From NCBI RefSeq assembly GCF_022965805.1, contig NW_027331378.1, positions 186,001 to 250,000 on the forward strand: 64,000 bases of DNA, given 5' to 3'. Shown piece by piece: positions 22,096 to 33,269 of this stretch (positions within the stretch are counted from its first letter, which is position 1; every line of letters starts with the position of its first letter). Made by a program: the position numbers and the translations under genes. The notes under the pieces were generated by a model, which saw only the letters and a program-made list of their open reading frames with translations, had not been told where the DNA came from and searched no databases. This DNA is from Primulina eburnea. Lineage: Eukaryota; Streptophyta; Magnoliopsida; Lamiales; Gesneriaceae.

Positions 22096-23505
22096 TCAGT
22101 AAAATAATGCTGGGAATTCCTGTCTCATATCAGATTCAGTCTCCCAAGTGGCTTCTTCAATGCCATGACGAGTCCATTGAACTTTCACCAATGGAATCAT
22201 CTTCGTTCTGAGCTGTTTTTCTTTACGATCAATAATCCTGATCGGTTTCTCGACATAACTCAATGTCTCATCCAGCTCGGTCTCATCTGGTTGAATCACG
22301 TGTGAATCATCAGGGAGATATTTCCGCAGCATCGATACATGAAAAACATCATGTATTCCAGATAATGAAGGCGGCAATGCTAGTCGATAGGCACGATCTC
22401 CTATCTTCTCTAGAATTTCATATGGACCGACGTATCGTGGAGACAACTTCCCTTTCTTGCCAAATCTGACAACTCCTCTGAAAGGTGAAATTTTCAGGAA
22501 CACTCGGTCTCCAGCCTCAAATACCAGCGGTCGTCGTCTGTGGTTGGCATATTTGGCTTGTCTGTCCTGAGCTGCCTTCATTTTCTTCTGAATCAGCTTT
22601 ACTTTCTCAGTCATATCTCTGATCATATCCGGTCCAGTCTCAGGAACTTCAGAGATATCATCCCAGTAAAGAGGGGATCGACATTTCTTTCCGTACAACG
22701 CTTCAAATGGTGCCATCTCAATACTCGTTTGATAGCTATTGTTGTACGAAAATTCACAAAGTGGCAATGCATCCTGCCAACCAGTGCTAAAATCAAGTAC
22801 TACAGCTCTCAGCATATCTTCCAATGTCTGAATCGTACGCTCTGACTGTCCATCAGTCTGTGGATGATATGCGGTACTAAGATGTAACTTCGTACCAAGA
22901 GCTTGCTGCAGACTCTGCCAGAAGTGCGATGTAAACCGAGGGTCACGGTCTGAAACAATCGACTTCGGCACTCCGTGCAATCTTACCACTTCCTTGACAT
23001 AAATCTCAGCCATCTGATCATATCGGTACGTCATCTTGTATGGAATAAAACATGCAGATTTGGTCAATCGATCAATCACGACCCAAATCGCATCACAACC
23101 TCGGGAGGATCTCGGTAACTGTGTCACAAAATCCATGGAAATGTGATCCCATTTACATTCAGGAATGGACAAACTCTGTAATAATCCTCCTGGTTTCTTT
23201 CTTTCAGCCTTCACCTGTTGGCAATTCAGACACTTGGCTACAAATTCAGTCACATCAGATTTCATTTGTTTCCACCAATACTGTGTCTTTAAATCATTAT
23301 ACATTTTCCTACCATCAGGATGAATGCTAAAACGACTGTTGTGCGCTTCTGTCAGTATTCGCTGTCTCAATTCTGAAACATTTGGCACAACAATACGATT
23401 ATTCACATACAAGACATTATCACGGACCTGATATTCCGATTGATGTCCAGCTCTGACCATCGCAATCGAATTCTGTACATTCTGATCAACTTTCTGAGCT
23501 GTTTT
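22096..23505 (-). CDS. pol: Element C integrase and chromodomain-like tail
   Basis: An open minus-strand frame (best-supported part 23460-22096, 454 codons). Contents: integrase zinc-binding region ([20 protein letters not shown]), catalytic core with [15 protein letters not shown] and DGQSERT giving the D, D, E triad, GPY-type module ([14 protein letters not shown]), and a chromodomain-like end ([16 protein letters not shown]). No stops inside. It is separated from the RNase H frame by a 1-base loss in an A-rich run near 23505, so it is translated only as part of a frameshifted polyprotein. Confidence 0.88.
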   Translation of the reverse strand, partial: KTAQKVDQNVQNSIAMVRAGHQSEYQVRDNVLYVNNRIVVPNVSELRQRILTEAHNSRFSIHPDGRKMYNDLKTQYWWKQMKSDVTEFVAKCLNCQQVKAERKKPGGLLQSLSIPECKWDHISMDFVTQLPRSSRGCDAIWVVIDRLTKSACFIPYKMTYRYDQMAEIYVKEVVRLHGVPKSIVSDRDPRFTSHFWQSLQQALGTKLHLSTAYHPQTDGQSERTIQTLEDMLRAVVLDFSTGWQDALPLCEFSYNNSYQTSIEMAPFEALYGKKCRSPLYWDDISEVPETGPDMIRDMTEKVKLIQKKMKAAQDRQAKYANHRRRPLVFEAGDRVFLKISPFRGVVRFGKKGKLSPRYVGPYEILEKIGDRAYRLALPPSLSGIHDVFHVSMLRKYLPDDSHVIQPDETELDETLSYVEKPIRIIDRKEKQLRTKMIPLVKVQWTRHGIEEATWETESDMRQEFPALFY

Positions 23506-24293
23506 AATTTCAAAAGCAGCTCTGGTTCAGCTCGAACAGCACACAATCTCAGAGGCTGACGATCTGTCTCAAATATTAATCCAGACAAACAGCAGTCTTC
23601 AATCAAATTCGATACACCAATCGTCGATAAGGATAGTGCACATACTTTTCGACTCAGTGCATCAGCTGCTGCATTGGACTTCCCTGGATAATACTTGATT
23701 TCACAATCGAAATCTTTCAATAAATCCAGCCATCTTCTCTGTCTCATATTCAATTCAGATTGTGAAAAGAGATATTTCAAGCTTTTATGATCAGAATATA
23801 TTTCGAATTTCTCACCGTAGAGATAATGTCGCCATATCTTCAAAGCAAAGACAACGGCTGCCAATTCAAGATCATGAATTGGGTAACGAGATTCATGGGG
23901 TTTCAGCTGTCTTGAGGCATAAGCAATCACATGCCCCTGCTGCATTAAAACACAACCCAATCCTCGGTGAGATGCATCACAATAAACGACAAAGTCACCA
24001 GTACCTGAAGGAATCGTTAATACAGGCGCACTGGTCAATCTCTTTTTCAATTCCAGAAAACTGGATTCACAGTCTTCTGACCAAACAAACGGAGCATTCT
24101 TCTGAGTCAACTGCGTAATCGGTTTGGCAATACTCGAAAAGTCTTTAATGAATCGACGATAATATCCTGCCAAACCCATAAAACTGCGAATTTCTGGTAC
24201 AGATGTAGGTCTCGGCCAACTAATCACGGCTTCAACCTTATTGGGATCAACTGATATACCGTCTCCCTGATATAATGTGACCCAAAAACACAA
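23403..24293 (-). CDS. pol: Element C RT end, RNase H
   Basis: The frame carries the RT thumb/connection ([20 protein letters not shown]), then RNase [11 protein letters not shown] (Asp), [14 protein letters not shown] (Glu), [10 protein letters not shown] (Asp), all present, and a tether with ADALSRK. The upstream frame joins through a 1-base insertion near 24263; the downstream end (after 23505) is frameshifted tail. No internal stop. Confidence 0.85.
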   Translation of the reverse strand: MCFWVTLYQGDGISVDPNKVEAVISWPRPTSVPEIRSFMGLAGYYRRFIKDFSSIAKPITQLTQKNAPFVWSEDCESSFLELKKRLTSAPVLTIPSGTGDFVVYCDASHRGLGCVLMQQGHVIAYASRQLKPHESRYPIHDLELAAVVFALKIWRHYLYGEKFEIYSDHKSLKYLFSQSELNMRQRRWLDLLKDFDCEIKYYPGKSNAAADALSRKVCALSLSTIGVSNLIEDCCLSGLIFETDRQPLRLCAVRAEPELLLKLKQLRKLIRMYRIRLRWSELDINRNIRSVIMSCM

Positions 24294-25025
24294 CCTGTTT
24301 CAGCCAAAACTCGCATTTCGACAATTTAGCATACAGTTTTTCTGCCCTCAAAATTCTCAACACAGTCCTCAGATGATTAGCATGCTCAATCATATTCTTT
24401 GAATAAATCAATATATCATCAATGAATATGATAACAAAATCATCCAAGTATTTCTGAAAGACGCGGTTCATCAATCCCATAAATACCGCCGGGGCATTCG
24501 TCAAACCAAATGGCATGACAATAAATTCATAGTGTCCATACTTGGTTCTAAATGCAGTCTTTGAGATATCAGACTCCCTGACTCTCAATTGATGGTATCC
24601 AGATCTCAGATCGATTTTGGAATACACAGATGAACCTTGCAACTGATCAAACAAATCATCAATACGAGGCAATGGGTATTTATTCTTTACCGTTGCCTTG
24701 TTCAGCTGCCGGTAGTCGATACAAAGTCTCATCGACCCATCTTTCTTTCTCACGAACAGTACTGGAGCACCCCAAGGAGATACACTCGGTCTAATATATC
24801 CCTTGGCCAGTAAATCCTCCAACTGTTCCTTCAATTCTTTCAATTCGATTGGTGCCATCCTGTAAGGAGCCCTCGAAATCGGGACGGTTCCTGGCATCAA
24901 TTCAATGCTGAAGTCTATCTCTCGAATCGGAGGCAATCCAGGAATCTCGTCTGGAAAGACATCAGTAAACTCGCACACCACTGGCAAATCCGCCAATGTT
25001 GGGCTCGTTTTCAGTAAGTCAACTG
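24247..25025 (-). CDS. pol: Element C reverse transcriptase core
   Basis: Encodes the region from the PR-RT spacer ([18 protein letters not shown]) through RT palm and fingers ([31 protein letters not shown]), with the catalytic Asp pair intact. The upstream join is a 1-base deletion in an A run near 25033; the downstream join is the insertion near 24263, after which the last few codons are out of frame. Confidence 0.87.
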
Positions 25026-25841
25026 AATATACCAGGAATCCATCCGCTCCTTCTGCAATAATCGAGTCATATTTATTGCAGATATCAAAGGAATTCTAGC
25101 CCTATAACCCTTACCATAAAATTTCCACTCCTTAGCCATCTCAGGTCTGAATCGAACTATCTTGTGGAAACAATCGACTGTAGCCCGGTACTTGGTCAAC
25201 ATGTCGATACCGACAATACAATCAAAATCAGATAAACCAAGCACAATACAGTCTAACTCAATCGTATGCCCATCGTACTGCCGTATACACGATTTCACAG
25301 ATTTCACCGATATCAAACCTGTTCCTAACGGAGACGTGACAGATACTACAGTAGCTAAGGACTCAACAGGCAATGAATGCATTAAAGCAAATCGCTCAGA
25401 CATAAAAGTATGTGATGCACCAGTATCAATCAGTACATAAGCAGGATAACCAGAAATAAAACAGTTACCTGCAACTACATCATCAGGTGCATCTTGTGCC
25501 TGCTCCTCGGTCAAAGCAAAAACTCTGACCTGCTGTCTCGGAGGCTGGCTCGCGATCTGGCCCCCTCCTGGCCTCTGCTGTGACAGAGTAGACGGTGCTG
25601 GCTGAAAGGAATGAACGGCAGAAGATCGTCTCCCTGTCTGAGCCGCTGATCCAGACGACTCAGCAGCCTGTGATCCCTGGGCACTCCTCTGGGGACACAC
25701 TCGGGCAAAGTGTCCCTGCTGTTTACAGATACGACAGCTGCCAACTACTCCTCGGCACTGATCTGTGGAATGTCTCCCTCCACAAGTACCACAGTATGGT
25801 CCTGCATAGCTCTGACTCTGACCGGTCCTGTCTAGAGCCAC
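25011..25841 (-). CDS. pol: Element C zinc knuckle and protease
   Basis: 276 codons: CCHC zinc knuckle [14 protein letters not shown] preceded by a second Cys-rich loop ([14 protein letters not shown]), a Ser/Gln-rich linker, the aspartic protease [10 protein letters not shown], and [18 protein letters not shown]. The last ~9 codons (after MTRLLQK) are an out-of-frame tail. The frame differs from upstream gag by a one-base shift near 25830. Confidence 0.86.
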   Translation of the reverse strand: MALDRTGQSQSYAGPYCGTCGGRHSTDQCRGVVGSCRICKQQGHFARVCPQRSAQGSQAAESSGSAAQTGRRSSAVHSFQPAPSTLSQQRPGGGQIASQPPRQQVRVFALTEEQAQDAPDDVVAGNCFISGYPAYVLIDTGASHTFMSERFALMHSLPVESLATVVSVTSPLGTGLISVKSVKSCIRQYDGHTIELDCIVLGLSDFDCIVGIDMLTKYRATVDCFHKIVRFRPEMAKEWKFYGKGYRARIPLISAINMTRLLQKERMDSWYIQLTY

Positions 25842-26589
25842 TCGAACTGGATGAGGTAGTCCCTGATTTCTTGAATTGCTTTCCTCTATCCTTCAAGAAA
25901 TCCTTCTTCCCGGTACTACCGCTGCTGCCACCTTCAAATCGAGGAGGTGGTTGTTGTCCCGGTGCTGGAAGCACAAACGAAGCCTCTCTCTGCCTCATCA
26001 GGCCTGCCTCAGCTCCCTTGGCTCTGTTTAGGGCATCGGTGAAGTTGTTGGGCCTCACAGTATTCACCAGAGTAAAAATTTCAGGATTTAGGCCATTTAT
26101 GAACTGGTCTGCTACGGCCTCATCACTTCCTGCCACATGAGGGGCAAATCGGAGCAGAGTAGAAAACTTAGCCACATAATCCTCAATGTTCAACTGGCCT
26201 TGTTTCAGGTTTGCAAACTCGGCTCCCTTGTCCTTCCTATAAGAAACTGGAAAGAACCGTAGATAGAATTCAGTCTTAAACACATTCCAGGTAATGGCCG
26301 TACCTCTCTGTTCCAATGCCCTTCTAGTCGTGATCCACCAGTGTTTAGCAACGTCATGCAACTGGTGTATTATCAGTTTCGCTCTCTTTTCCTCAGTATA
26401 CTCCAAAGAGTCAAACAGTGATTCAATGTCGTCCAACCAACTTTCACATTCCACGGAGTTCTCCGTTCCTTTCAAAGTCGGTGGATGAAATGACTGAAAC
26501 CTTTTCAGCAATTTCTCCATTGCTGTAGGTGTCACATCCATGGGAGGATTCGAGGTACTCCCCTGTTCTGGCATTCTCCTCGGAGGCAT
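25830..26589 (-). CDS. gag: Element C gag
   Basis: Starts MPPRRMPEQGSTSNPP at 26589, the same start as A. The gag domain includes ECESWLDDIESLFDS, AKHWWITTRRA and the LRFAPHVAGSDEAVADQFI segment, then a Pro/Gly/Ser-rich linker. The open frame formally continues to 25723 but leaves the family sequence at about 25830 after GSRQ, where a one-base shift leads into the zinc-knuckle frame. Gag assembles the particle; this copy looks intact over the capsid part. Confidence 0.88.
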
Positions 26590-26811
26590 ATCTGATAACC
26601 AAAAGGGTTAGCAATTCCAACAATAATCATGTTTCAAGCCTCCTCGGATCATCTTACAGCTGATCCATTCCAATAATATACAATACCATATCAATATCAG
26701 ATAATTCAGGTAGCATATATTAAAACAGGAATCATGCTAGCAATCAAAAGCAGGAAAGAAAACACATTCTACCCCGCTCACTATCTCCTATCTCAATCTC
26801 AAGGATCTATC

Positions 26812-26823
26812 GCTCTGATACCA
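26812..26823 (-). other. Primer-binding site of element C
   Basis: The minus strand reads TGGTATCAGAGC, a perfect initiator tRNA-Met match, five bases inside the 5' LTR. Confidence 0.9.
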
Positions 26824-26828
26824 CCTGT

Positions 26829-28812
26829 TGTAGGGACCCGGACGCTAATCAAGTTCTTAATCATCATTGGGACTAATTAATCAATTATAAACAGAGTCTA
26901 ATTTTTGTTTTGTTTTTTTTTATGCGGAACGTAGTGAAATCAAACTAATATACAACTCAGTATATAAAATACAAATCCTGTATTTCAACATTTATTCAAA
27001 CTAGGGTTTAAAACTAAAGTCAAGTGTTTAACCCTACATCTAGTCCAAGTCCGGTGCCACCACTCTAATCACGATCTAGCTCTTCATCTCCTCGACCCTG
27101 GACCTGTCCCAGCTGTTGTCAAGTACACATACAGACAAGACAACAGCCGGATATACCGGTGAGAATATAATCCCAGTATAAATCAATGAAACATGCAATC
27201 ATATAAACCATATAAAGCATGTAATCAGGTAACATGAATACGTATCAAAATCTGAAACATAAACAATATCAAATCAAACTGTCGACATCAATCATAATTC
27301 AGACTAGACTCAATCCTAGTCTAGGGATCCCGGTTTCCAGATGTGGTATTCCTATATCGAATTCCGTAAAGGATGGAACCATAATCTCTATTACTCGATA
27401 TAACCAGTGCCCTGGTATTCCTATATCGAATTCCGTAAGAGAAGAATTCCAATACCCTTTACTCGATATAACCAAATATGGTGTTCCTATATCGAATTCC
27501 GTAATATATTCCATTACTCGATATAACCAAACATCCAGTGTCCTGACCTAACCGTCAAGGACTGTAGCCTCTATCGCTAGCATCCTATCTTGAGACATAG
27601 TGCAATGTGCCGTGGCGATACCACCACTATCCGGCACTTCTGTCACAAGATAACTTGTCTAATACCTGTTATCTAAATACAAGAGAACAAGTACATTAAT
27701 CAATGTAATGCAAATATCCATGCAATAAAATAAAGTATGTGATTTAGGGAAACCCAAGTCTAAACCGACTCAAGTCCATCTCCCAATACCACATTGACTT
27801 ATACCTTTCTTTCGTCGGTTTCTGGCTCAGTCGAAGTCCTGAACTCACAACCTGTCTGGTACTGACAATATCAATAATCTCATATCAATATACCAGTCAA
27901 TTCCATAACAATCTGATCAATCTGGAATTAATTCAAAATCAACGGTATAACGGTACAATTTCAATATCCCCGTCTATACCAATTTACCAGATAATAGTTA
28001 CAATCTATAACCCATATCCAATACATTCTATAATCAATCCATAATCCAAATCTGTCCGGTATTAACTGATTATAATCAGAAAATCACAACAATTCCATAA
28101 TCAGTCTATTTCTTAATCTGACTTCGATTCTATGATGTCTAACATATCAAGAACATCATATCTGAATCCTATTCAATTCTGACAATATCATAAATTCAAA
28201 GCATGTCAAAACGTAGCAAAACTTACGTCAAAGTGTAGCCTACGTCGATAGGAACTCACTACCGAAGTCGGATTACAATTCGGACAGACGGATTGATCAC
28301 ACGATTGAAATTGAAATCGAATTCCAAAATTTCCTCTCAATTTCCCTTTTCCGTTTCTGAAGAAATGTTTGCATGTTTATATATATATATATATACAACT
28401 CCCGCATGCACAAGGGCAAATGGCGAACTCTCAGCCAAACACGTCTCGCGCATATGCGCGACTTCCTCGGCGCATATGCGCGAGACATTCTGTCTCGGCG
28501 CGTGACTGGCACCTCGCCTCGCGCATATGCGCGCACGCTATCGGCGCATATGCGCGAGGTCCAATCGAAATTTAGGGGGGCTACTGTCCCCTTCGCGCAT
28601 ATGCGCGCGATCACTCGCGCATATACGCGAACCCTTCTGTTTGATGCGCGCATGTGCGCGCATTGTCCGCGCATGTGCGTGCTGTTTCCTTTGCACATAC
28701 ACACACTTTTCACACATACGTGTATTTCGTGTCCCGATTAATCCTTTCATAATCATATCAAATTATAATTCAATAATTACCGATTACTGGGATTAATTTT
28801 CCGAGCATTACA
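26829..28812 (-). repeat. 5' LTR of element C
   Basis: About 23 bp longer than the 3' LTR, mostly from one extra palindrome unit (28608-28629). Otherwise nearly identical, with about 1% scattered differences. Confidence 0.93.
28446..28680 (-). repeat. Palindrome cluster in C 5' LTR
   Basis: The same sites as in the 3' LTR plus one additional decayed copy (GCGCATATACGCG near 28617), giving a visible copy-number difference within one element. Confidence 0.8.
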
Positions 28813-28817
28813 GTGTG

Positions 28818-29332
28818 TGTATGGGTGTGTATGGGTGTGCATGTGTTTTTAATTAGAATAAAGGTAATTAGGGCTAATTAGTTTAATTAAATAATTGATG
28901 AGCAATTACATGGTAATTGAAATACTAATCCCTCCCTAATTTTACAAAATCCTCTAATTAACAAAATAAAACAGATAAATGCTAAATTTAAAAGTTTTAA
29001 AATTATATGATCATTAAATAAATAATTTAGGCTTTAAAATACTAAAACTTAATAAATCATTTAAAATGCCGCATTTTTTACTTAAAATAAAATGCCACGT
29101 TTTAAAATTGCCAAAATCGTCGTCGGTCTATTTTCCTCGATCCCGCATCGAATAATCGCTGAAACATGAAACTCGAAAACACTTTAACGTGCATCGCAAA
29201 AACGTAAAATAGTTTAAAATAATGAATTTAAATAAATCATGCATCATTAAAAAATGAATTTGAATTTAACTAATTGATTTAAACATTAAATACATGCATG
29301 AGTTTTATGTGCACTGATTTTTGGGCTCTACA
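28818..29332 (-). mobile_element. LTR E, right fragment with LTR start
   Basis: The minus strand begins TGTAGAGCCCAAAAATC at 29332, the expected TG start of an LTR, abutting element F sequence. 28813-29071 is the right copy of the 250-bp duplication. AT-rich, no coding potential. E therefore appears to be inserted in F's 5' LTR. Confidence 0.55.
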
Positions 29333-29499
29333 CCCAGAGTTACAGAGATATATTTTTCTCACAAGATATATCTTTTCCTTGCTCATTTTCCTTAAACACT
29401 CTATCATTATCCGGTGTATCGCCCCGAATTTCTCTAACCTGATTTACTCGGATCAAATCATTTGTGTCGTCCGTAGGAATTTGAGTATAAGACGTTGAT
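29333..29499 (+). other. F 5' LTR remnant and PBS-like region
   Basis: About 120 bp of LTR tail. The stretch at about 29461-29480 (TTTGTGTCGTCCGTAGGAAT) resembles the GGCGCCGTCTGTGGGAA region that follows LTRs in many plant Tat elements. Decayed; exact LTR end not certain. Confidence 0.45.
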
Positions 29500-30420
29500 A
29501 TGACCCCTACTAGAAGAACTGCTCAGGAAACTTCTCGGGCTCCTGGAGATGGTGCACTTACTTAAGGAAAAGTTGGTGTCCCTCCCACAGGACCTCCCCC
29601 TGTCATTACATTATCTCCTGAGGATTTGGCTCGGATTGTGTCTGAGGCAGTGGAAAAGGCTATGGCCCGGAGGGAGCCTTCTCAGCATGCTACACATTTG
29701 GGAGGAGATCAGGAGGTAGGGGAGGAAGAATCAAGAATGGAGGAAAGAAAATCGAGTGCCGGATCTAAGTCCCCGACTATGGTGGAGGAGTTGCAGGAGT
29801 TGAGGGAAAAGATGAAGGTCTTGGAGAAGTACGAAAAGACTGCATTTAGTACAAAAAGAGTTGCAGGAGTTGAGGCAAAAAGTACGAAAAGACTTCATTT
29901 AGTCTTTTGGAAGTTAAACAGAGCCCGGAAGAGAGCCTAAGGGCTTATATCATAAGGTTTAACAGAGTTGCTCTAGATGTCCCCCCTTGTGCCACAAAGA
30001 CCAAAACAAATGCGTTCACCCATGGATTGAGGGAGGATGATTTTTTTCGTTCACTAACAAAGAAGGTTCCTAGGGACTTTGAGGATTTTTGTCCCGGACA
30101 GAAAAGTATATTAACATGGAGGAAGCACATAAGTAGAAGAGAGAGGCAGTAAGATGAGAGAGAGGAGACCGGGTATCTAAGACCGAGGAGAAAGGTCAGA
30201 GGAGGAATAACCAGGGGCATTTTTCTCAACATGTGCCCTTGAGGATTATACGGAACATGGAGGTCCAAGAGTGAATAAGGGATTTTCCTCCGGATGATTA
30301 GCTACCCGGCCTGAGAAGAGGGAATTCTGTATCCTCCACAAGGTGTGTTATCACAACACTGAAGATTGCAAGACACTGAAAAAAGATTATGTCCCACCCT
30401 CTATTTAGGGGCATAATCAA
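29500..30420 (+). pseudogene. gag: Element F gag remnant
   Basis: ATG at 29500 (MTPTRRTAQETS), stop at 29562. A coiled-coil-like Glu/Lys-rich stretch follows (29740-29860), with a partial repeat of a GCAGGAGTTGAGG phrase (29792 and 29863) at which sequence seems rearranged. The gag core is then clear: SPEESLRAYIIRFNRVALDV and NAFTHGLREDDFFRSLTKKV. A zinc-knuckle-like HKVCYHNTEDCKTLKKDY occurs near 30340-30393. Frames change at least twice. Confidence 0.78.
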
Positions 30421-30554
30421 TCCAATAAAAAGCCGAGACTGCCACCTTGGACAGCTCGGGAGCCAAGATTCAGTGCCGGGGGATATTTAAGAAATTCCTT
30501 AAGAGGTGATCCGAGTAGAAGAGATCCGGAACCCGAGAGAAAAAGACCTCACCC

Positions 30555-31277
30555 CCTGTCATGGGGGTAATCAAGATGATATCAGGAGGCTCTACTGACG
30601 AAGATTCCAATCAGGCGAGGAAGTCGAGGAGCAGGAGGGAGTGTATGGAGGTCGAGGGAGTAATGAGGGGTGAAGCGATCATTAGTTTTGGCCCCGAGTA
30701 TTTAAAGGGTGTGAATTTGCCTCACAATGACGCCCTGGTGATCCAAGCTCGGGTAGCCAACTATGATATTCTAAGAGTTTTTGTTGATTCGAGCAGTTCT
30801 GTCAACATCATTAAGGATGCCCTGGTACAAATGGATCTGCAAGGATATTAGTTGGAGACTGTGGAAGCTTCGCTTTTTGGCTTTGTAGGACATTTGGTTT
30901 ATCCAGAAGGGGAGATTGTCCTGCCTTTGACTATAGGAACCCGGGAGCTTAAGAAAACCATGATGAACACTTTCACTTTGGTGCATGCCCCATCATCGTA
31001 TAACATCATTATGGAGTGGCCTTCCATGAATTAGCTAAGGGCCGTAGCATCCACATACCACCAGAAGATTAAGTTTCCAGTGGGGATCCGAGTGGGTGAA
31101 GTCTGGGAAGATCAACTTTCTTCCCAAAAGTGTTATTTGGAAGCAGTACGGGTGGATCAGAAGAAGGCTAGGAAGGAGAGGAAGGCCATGAGAACTGATG
31201 AGGGAGTTGGGAGGATGGTAGAGGAGGGTGAAGTGCAATTTGTGGCGGAAGAAGAGCAGGAGGTGGTAGAGATTTGA
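30555..31277 (+). pseudogene. pol: Element F protease region
   Basis: Contains VFVDSSSSVNIIKDALVQM at 30778-30834, aligned to the usual retroviral-type D-T/S-G active site; here the Gly is Ser, so the protease is probably dead. Conserved downstream blocks HNDALVIQARVANYDI-like (upstream) and LPLTIGTRELKKTMMNTFTL (30922-30981) and YNIIMEWPSMN are present, with stops at 30849 and 31032. Confidence 0.75.
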
Positions 31278-31499
31278 CCAAGCAAGGAAATCCTGGTGTC
31301 CCGAGACCTTGACTTATCCACTCGGGTTAGTTTGATAAAATGTTAAAAAACTAATCTTAATGTTTTTGCCTAGTCCCAACTGGAGTTGACAGGGATCTCA
31401 CCCATGATAGCAGAGCATCACTTGAACATCCTCCCGGGATCTCAAACAGTGAAGTAAAAGAAGAGACCCTTTGGCCCTGAGAAGGACAAAGTAATTGAT

Positions 31500-32404
31500 G
31501 TACAGTTTAAAGTTTGCTGAAAGCCGGCCATATCCAGGAAGTACAATTTCCTACCTGGCTGTTTAATGTGGTGTTGGTGCCAAAATTCACCGGGAGGTGG
31601 AGGATGTGTGTGGACTTCCGGGATCTCAATAAAGCTTGCCCCAAGGACCATTATCCACTGCCTAGAATTGACCAGTTGGTGGATTCCACCTCTGGGTGTG
31701 AACTGGTTAGTTTCATATATGCTTACCAGCGGTACCATCAAATTCCCCTGGTCAAAGATGATCAAGACAAGGCTAGCTTCATAACCTCGGGAGGCACATT
31801 CTGTTATGTTGTCATGCCTTTCGGGTTAAAGAATGCATGAGCCACTTATCAGTGTCTCATGAACAGAGTGTTCGAGAAGCAGTTGGGCAGAACTGTAGAG
31901 GTATATGTAGATGATATCTTTGGAAAATCCAAGGAAGTTGCTGATTTTATCTCTGACATGGAGGAGACTTTCGCCAATCTCATGCATTATAAAATTAAGC
32001 TTAACCTGGCTAAATGTATCTTTGGCGTGAAGAGTGGAAAATTTTTGGGTTTTGTAGTGACAGACCGGGGGATCGAGGTGAATCAAGAAAAAAAAGTCAA
32101 GTTCATACTGGACATGCCATCTCCTTGGTCTGTCCGAGAAGTTCAGAAGCTAACCGGGAGAATTGCTTCTCTTTCCAGGTTCATATCTCGATCAGCGGAT
32201 CGGAGTTTTCCATTTTTTAAGGTTCTAAGGAAGGTCCATAAGTTTGGATGGGATGAGAAATGTGAACAAGCCTTCCAGGATCTGAAGAACCATATAGCAG
32301 TGCTACCTGTCTTAGTGACGCCAGTGCCCATCATTCTCCATATGACGCGAGAGCAACACCAGTTCAAGTATTTCCTCTCTCCTGGCAAAGAAAGGAGGGG
32401 ATAA
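31500..32404 (+). pseudogene. pol: Element F reverse transcriptase
   Basis: RT blocks in order: WRMCVDFRDLNKACPKDHYP (31600-31659), SFITSGGTFCYVVMPFGLKN, then a TGA stop at 31838-31840 in place of a family Gly/Ala codon, QCLMNRVFEKQLGRTVEVYV and YVDDIFGKSK at about 31904. The catalytic Asp pair is retained. The thumb region (VREVQKLTGRIASLSRFISR) is intact. The RT type differs clearly from A-D (YVDD rather than FIDD). Confidence 0.85.
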
Positions 32405-32784
32405 CCCCGGTATCTAACTAGTGGTCACCCAAATGAAAGCTCGGGGATAAATTATTTGTTTATCTATCCACTACAGAGTATGTTGTCAGCTCCGTCCTAA
32501 TAAAAGAATAAGGCTCTGATCAGAGGCATGTCTATTATGTCAGTCATGCTCTTAGGGGCCCCGAGCGCCGGTATAGCGAGGTAGAGAAGATAGCCATGGC
32601 TTTGGTTATGACTGCCCGGAAGTCACGGCCCTATTTCCTGTTGCATCAGATCATTGTGCTTACCAATAGTCATCTCGAGAGGATTATGACTCATTCAGAA
32701 GTATCTGGGCGGATGATCAAATGTACTGTTGAGCTGGGAGGGTATGATATTGAATATAAGCCCCTGGTTGCCATCAAAGAATAG
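32405..32784 (+). pseudogene. pol: Element F first RNase H
   Basis: The degraded Ty3-type RNase H: ALRGPERRYSEVEKIAMALV and HQIIVLTNSHLERIM are recognisable. The terminal Asp of the usual TDxPL-type motif is not preserved (TNSHLE). Stops at about 32509 and 32782. Confidence 0.7.
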
Positions 32785-32787
32785 GCC

Positions 32788-33266
32788 TTGTCAGATTTTT
32801 TATCCGAGATGGTTCAACCTGATGAAGAGGAATTACGGAGAGTTTTTGTGTATGGGGCGTCTAGCCTTTCAAGATGTGGGGTAGGAGTGGTGATCGTAGC
32901 TCCCTCGGGAGAGATGATTAAACTAGCACTAAGAATTGACTCCCGGGTAACTAACAATGAGGCAGAGTACGAAGCTGTTCTTGCTGGTATCCGAGCCGCC
33001 CGGGAAATTGGAGCTTCCCGGATTATTTTGTACTCTGATTCAAGCTAATCACTCAGCAGATAAACGGCATCTATGAAGCTAAAGATGACAAGATGCTTAA
33101 ATATCTATAGCTCATTAAAGCCCAAGCAAAAGTTTTTGTGAATTGGAGCATTGAACAGATACCCCGAGACGCGAATGGGGAGGCAATTGCTTTGGCAAAA
33201 ATGGCAGCTTCTTTATCAGAAGTCAGCACCCGAGAAGTGTTGCATGTTTCCCTATAGATCCTCTCC
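32788..33266 (+). pseudogene. pol: Element F second, archaeal-type RNase H (aRH)
   Basis: RVFVYGASSLSRCGVGVVIV, NNEAEYEAVLAGIRAAREIG and ILYSDSS are the three aRH blocks. In the first block the family catalytic Asp (VDGSS-type) is Tyr (VYGASS); the Glu and last Asp remain. Stops at 33046, 33107 and 33256. The second RNase H is diagnostic of the Tat lineage. Confidence 0.8.
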
Positions 33267-33269
33267 ACG

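Larger units (their letters stand above)
20037..28812 (-). mobile_element. Element C: young Ty3/gypsy chromovirus
   Basis: LTRs 20037-21997 and 26829-28812 with GTGTG on both sides (20032-20036 and 28813-28817). PBS, gag, PR, RT, RH, INT and polypurine tract are all present in minus-strand order. Sister LTRs differ at about 1% of sites plus one palindrome unit. Coding sequence is complete in content but broken by about four small frameshifts. Closest in the window to A, in both LTR ends and protein. Confidence 0.95.

Noticed and set aside
29298..29498. 66-codon ORF across the E/F boundary
   Set aside because: It crosses the junction between two mobile elements, so it cannot be an old gene.
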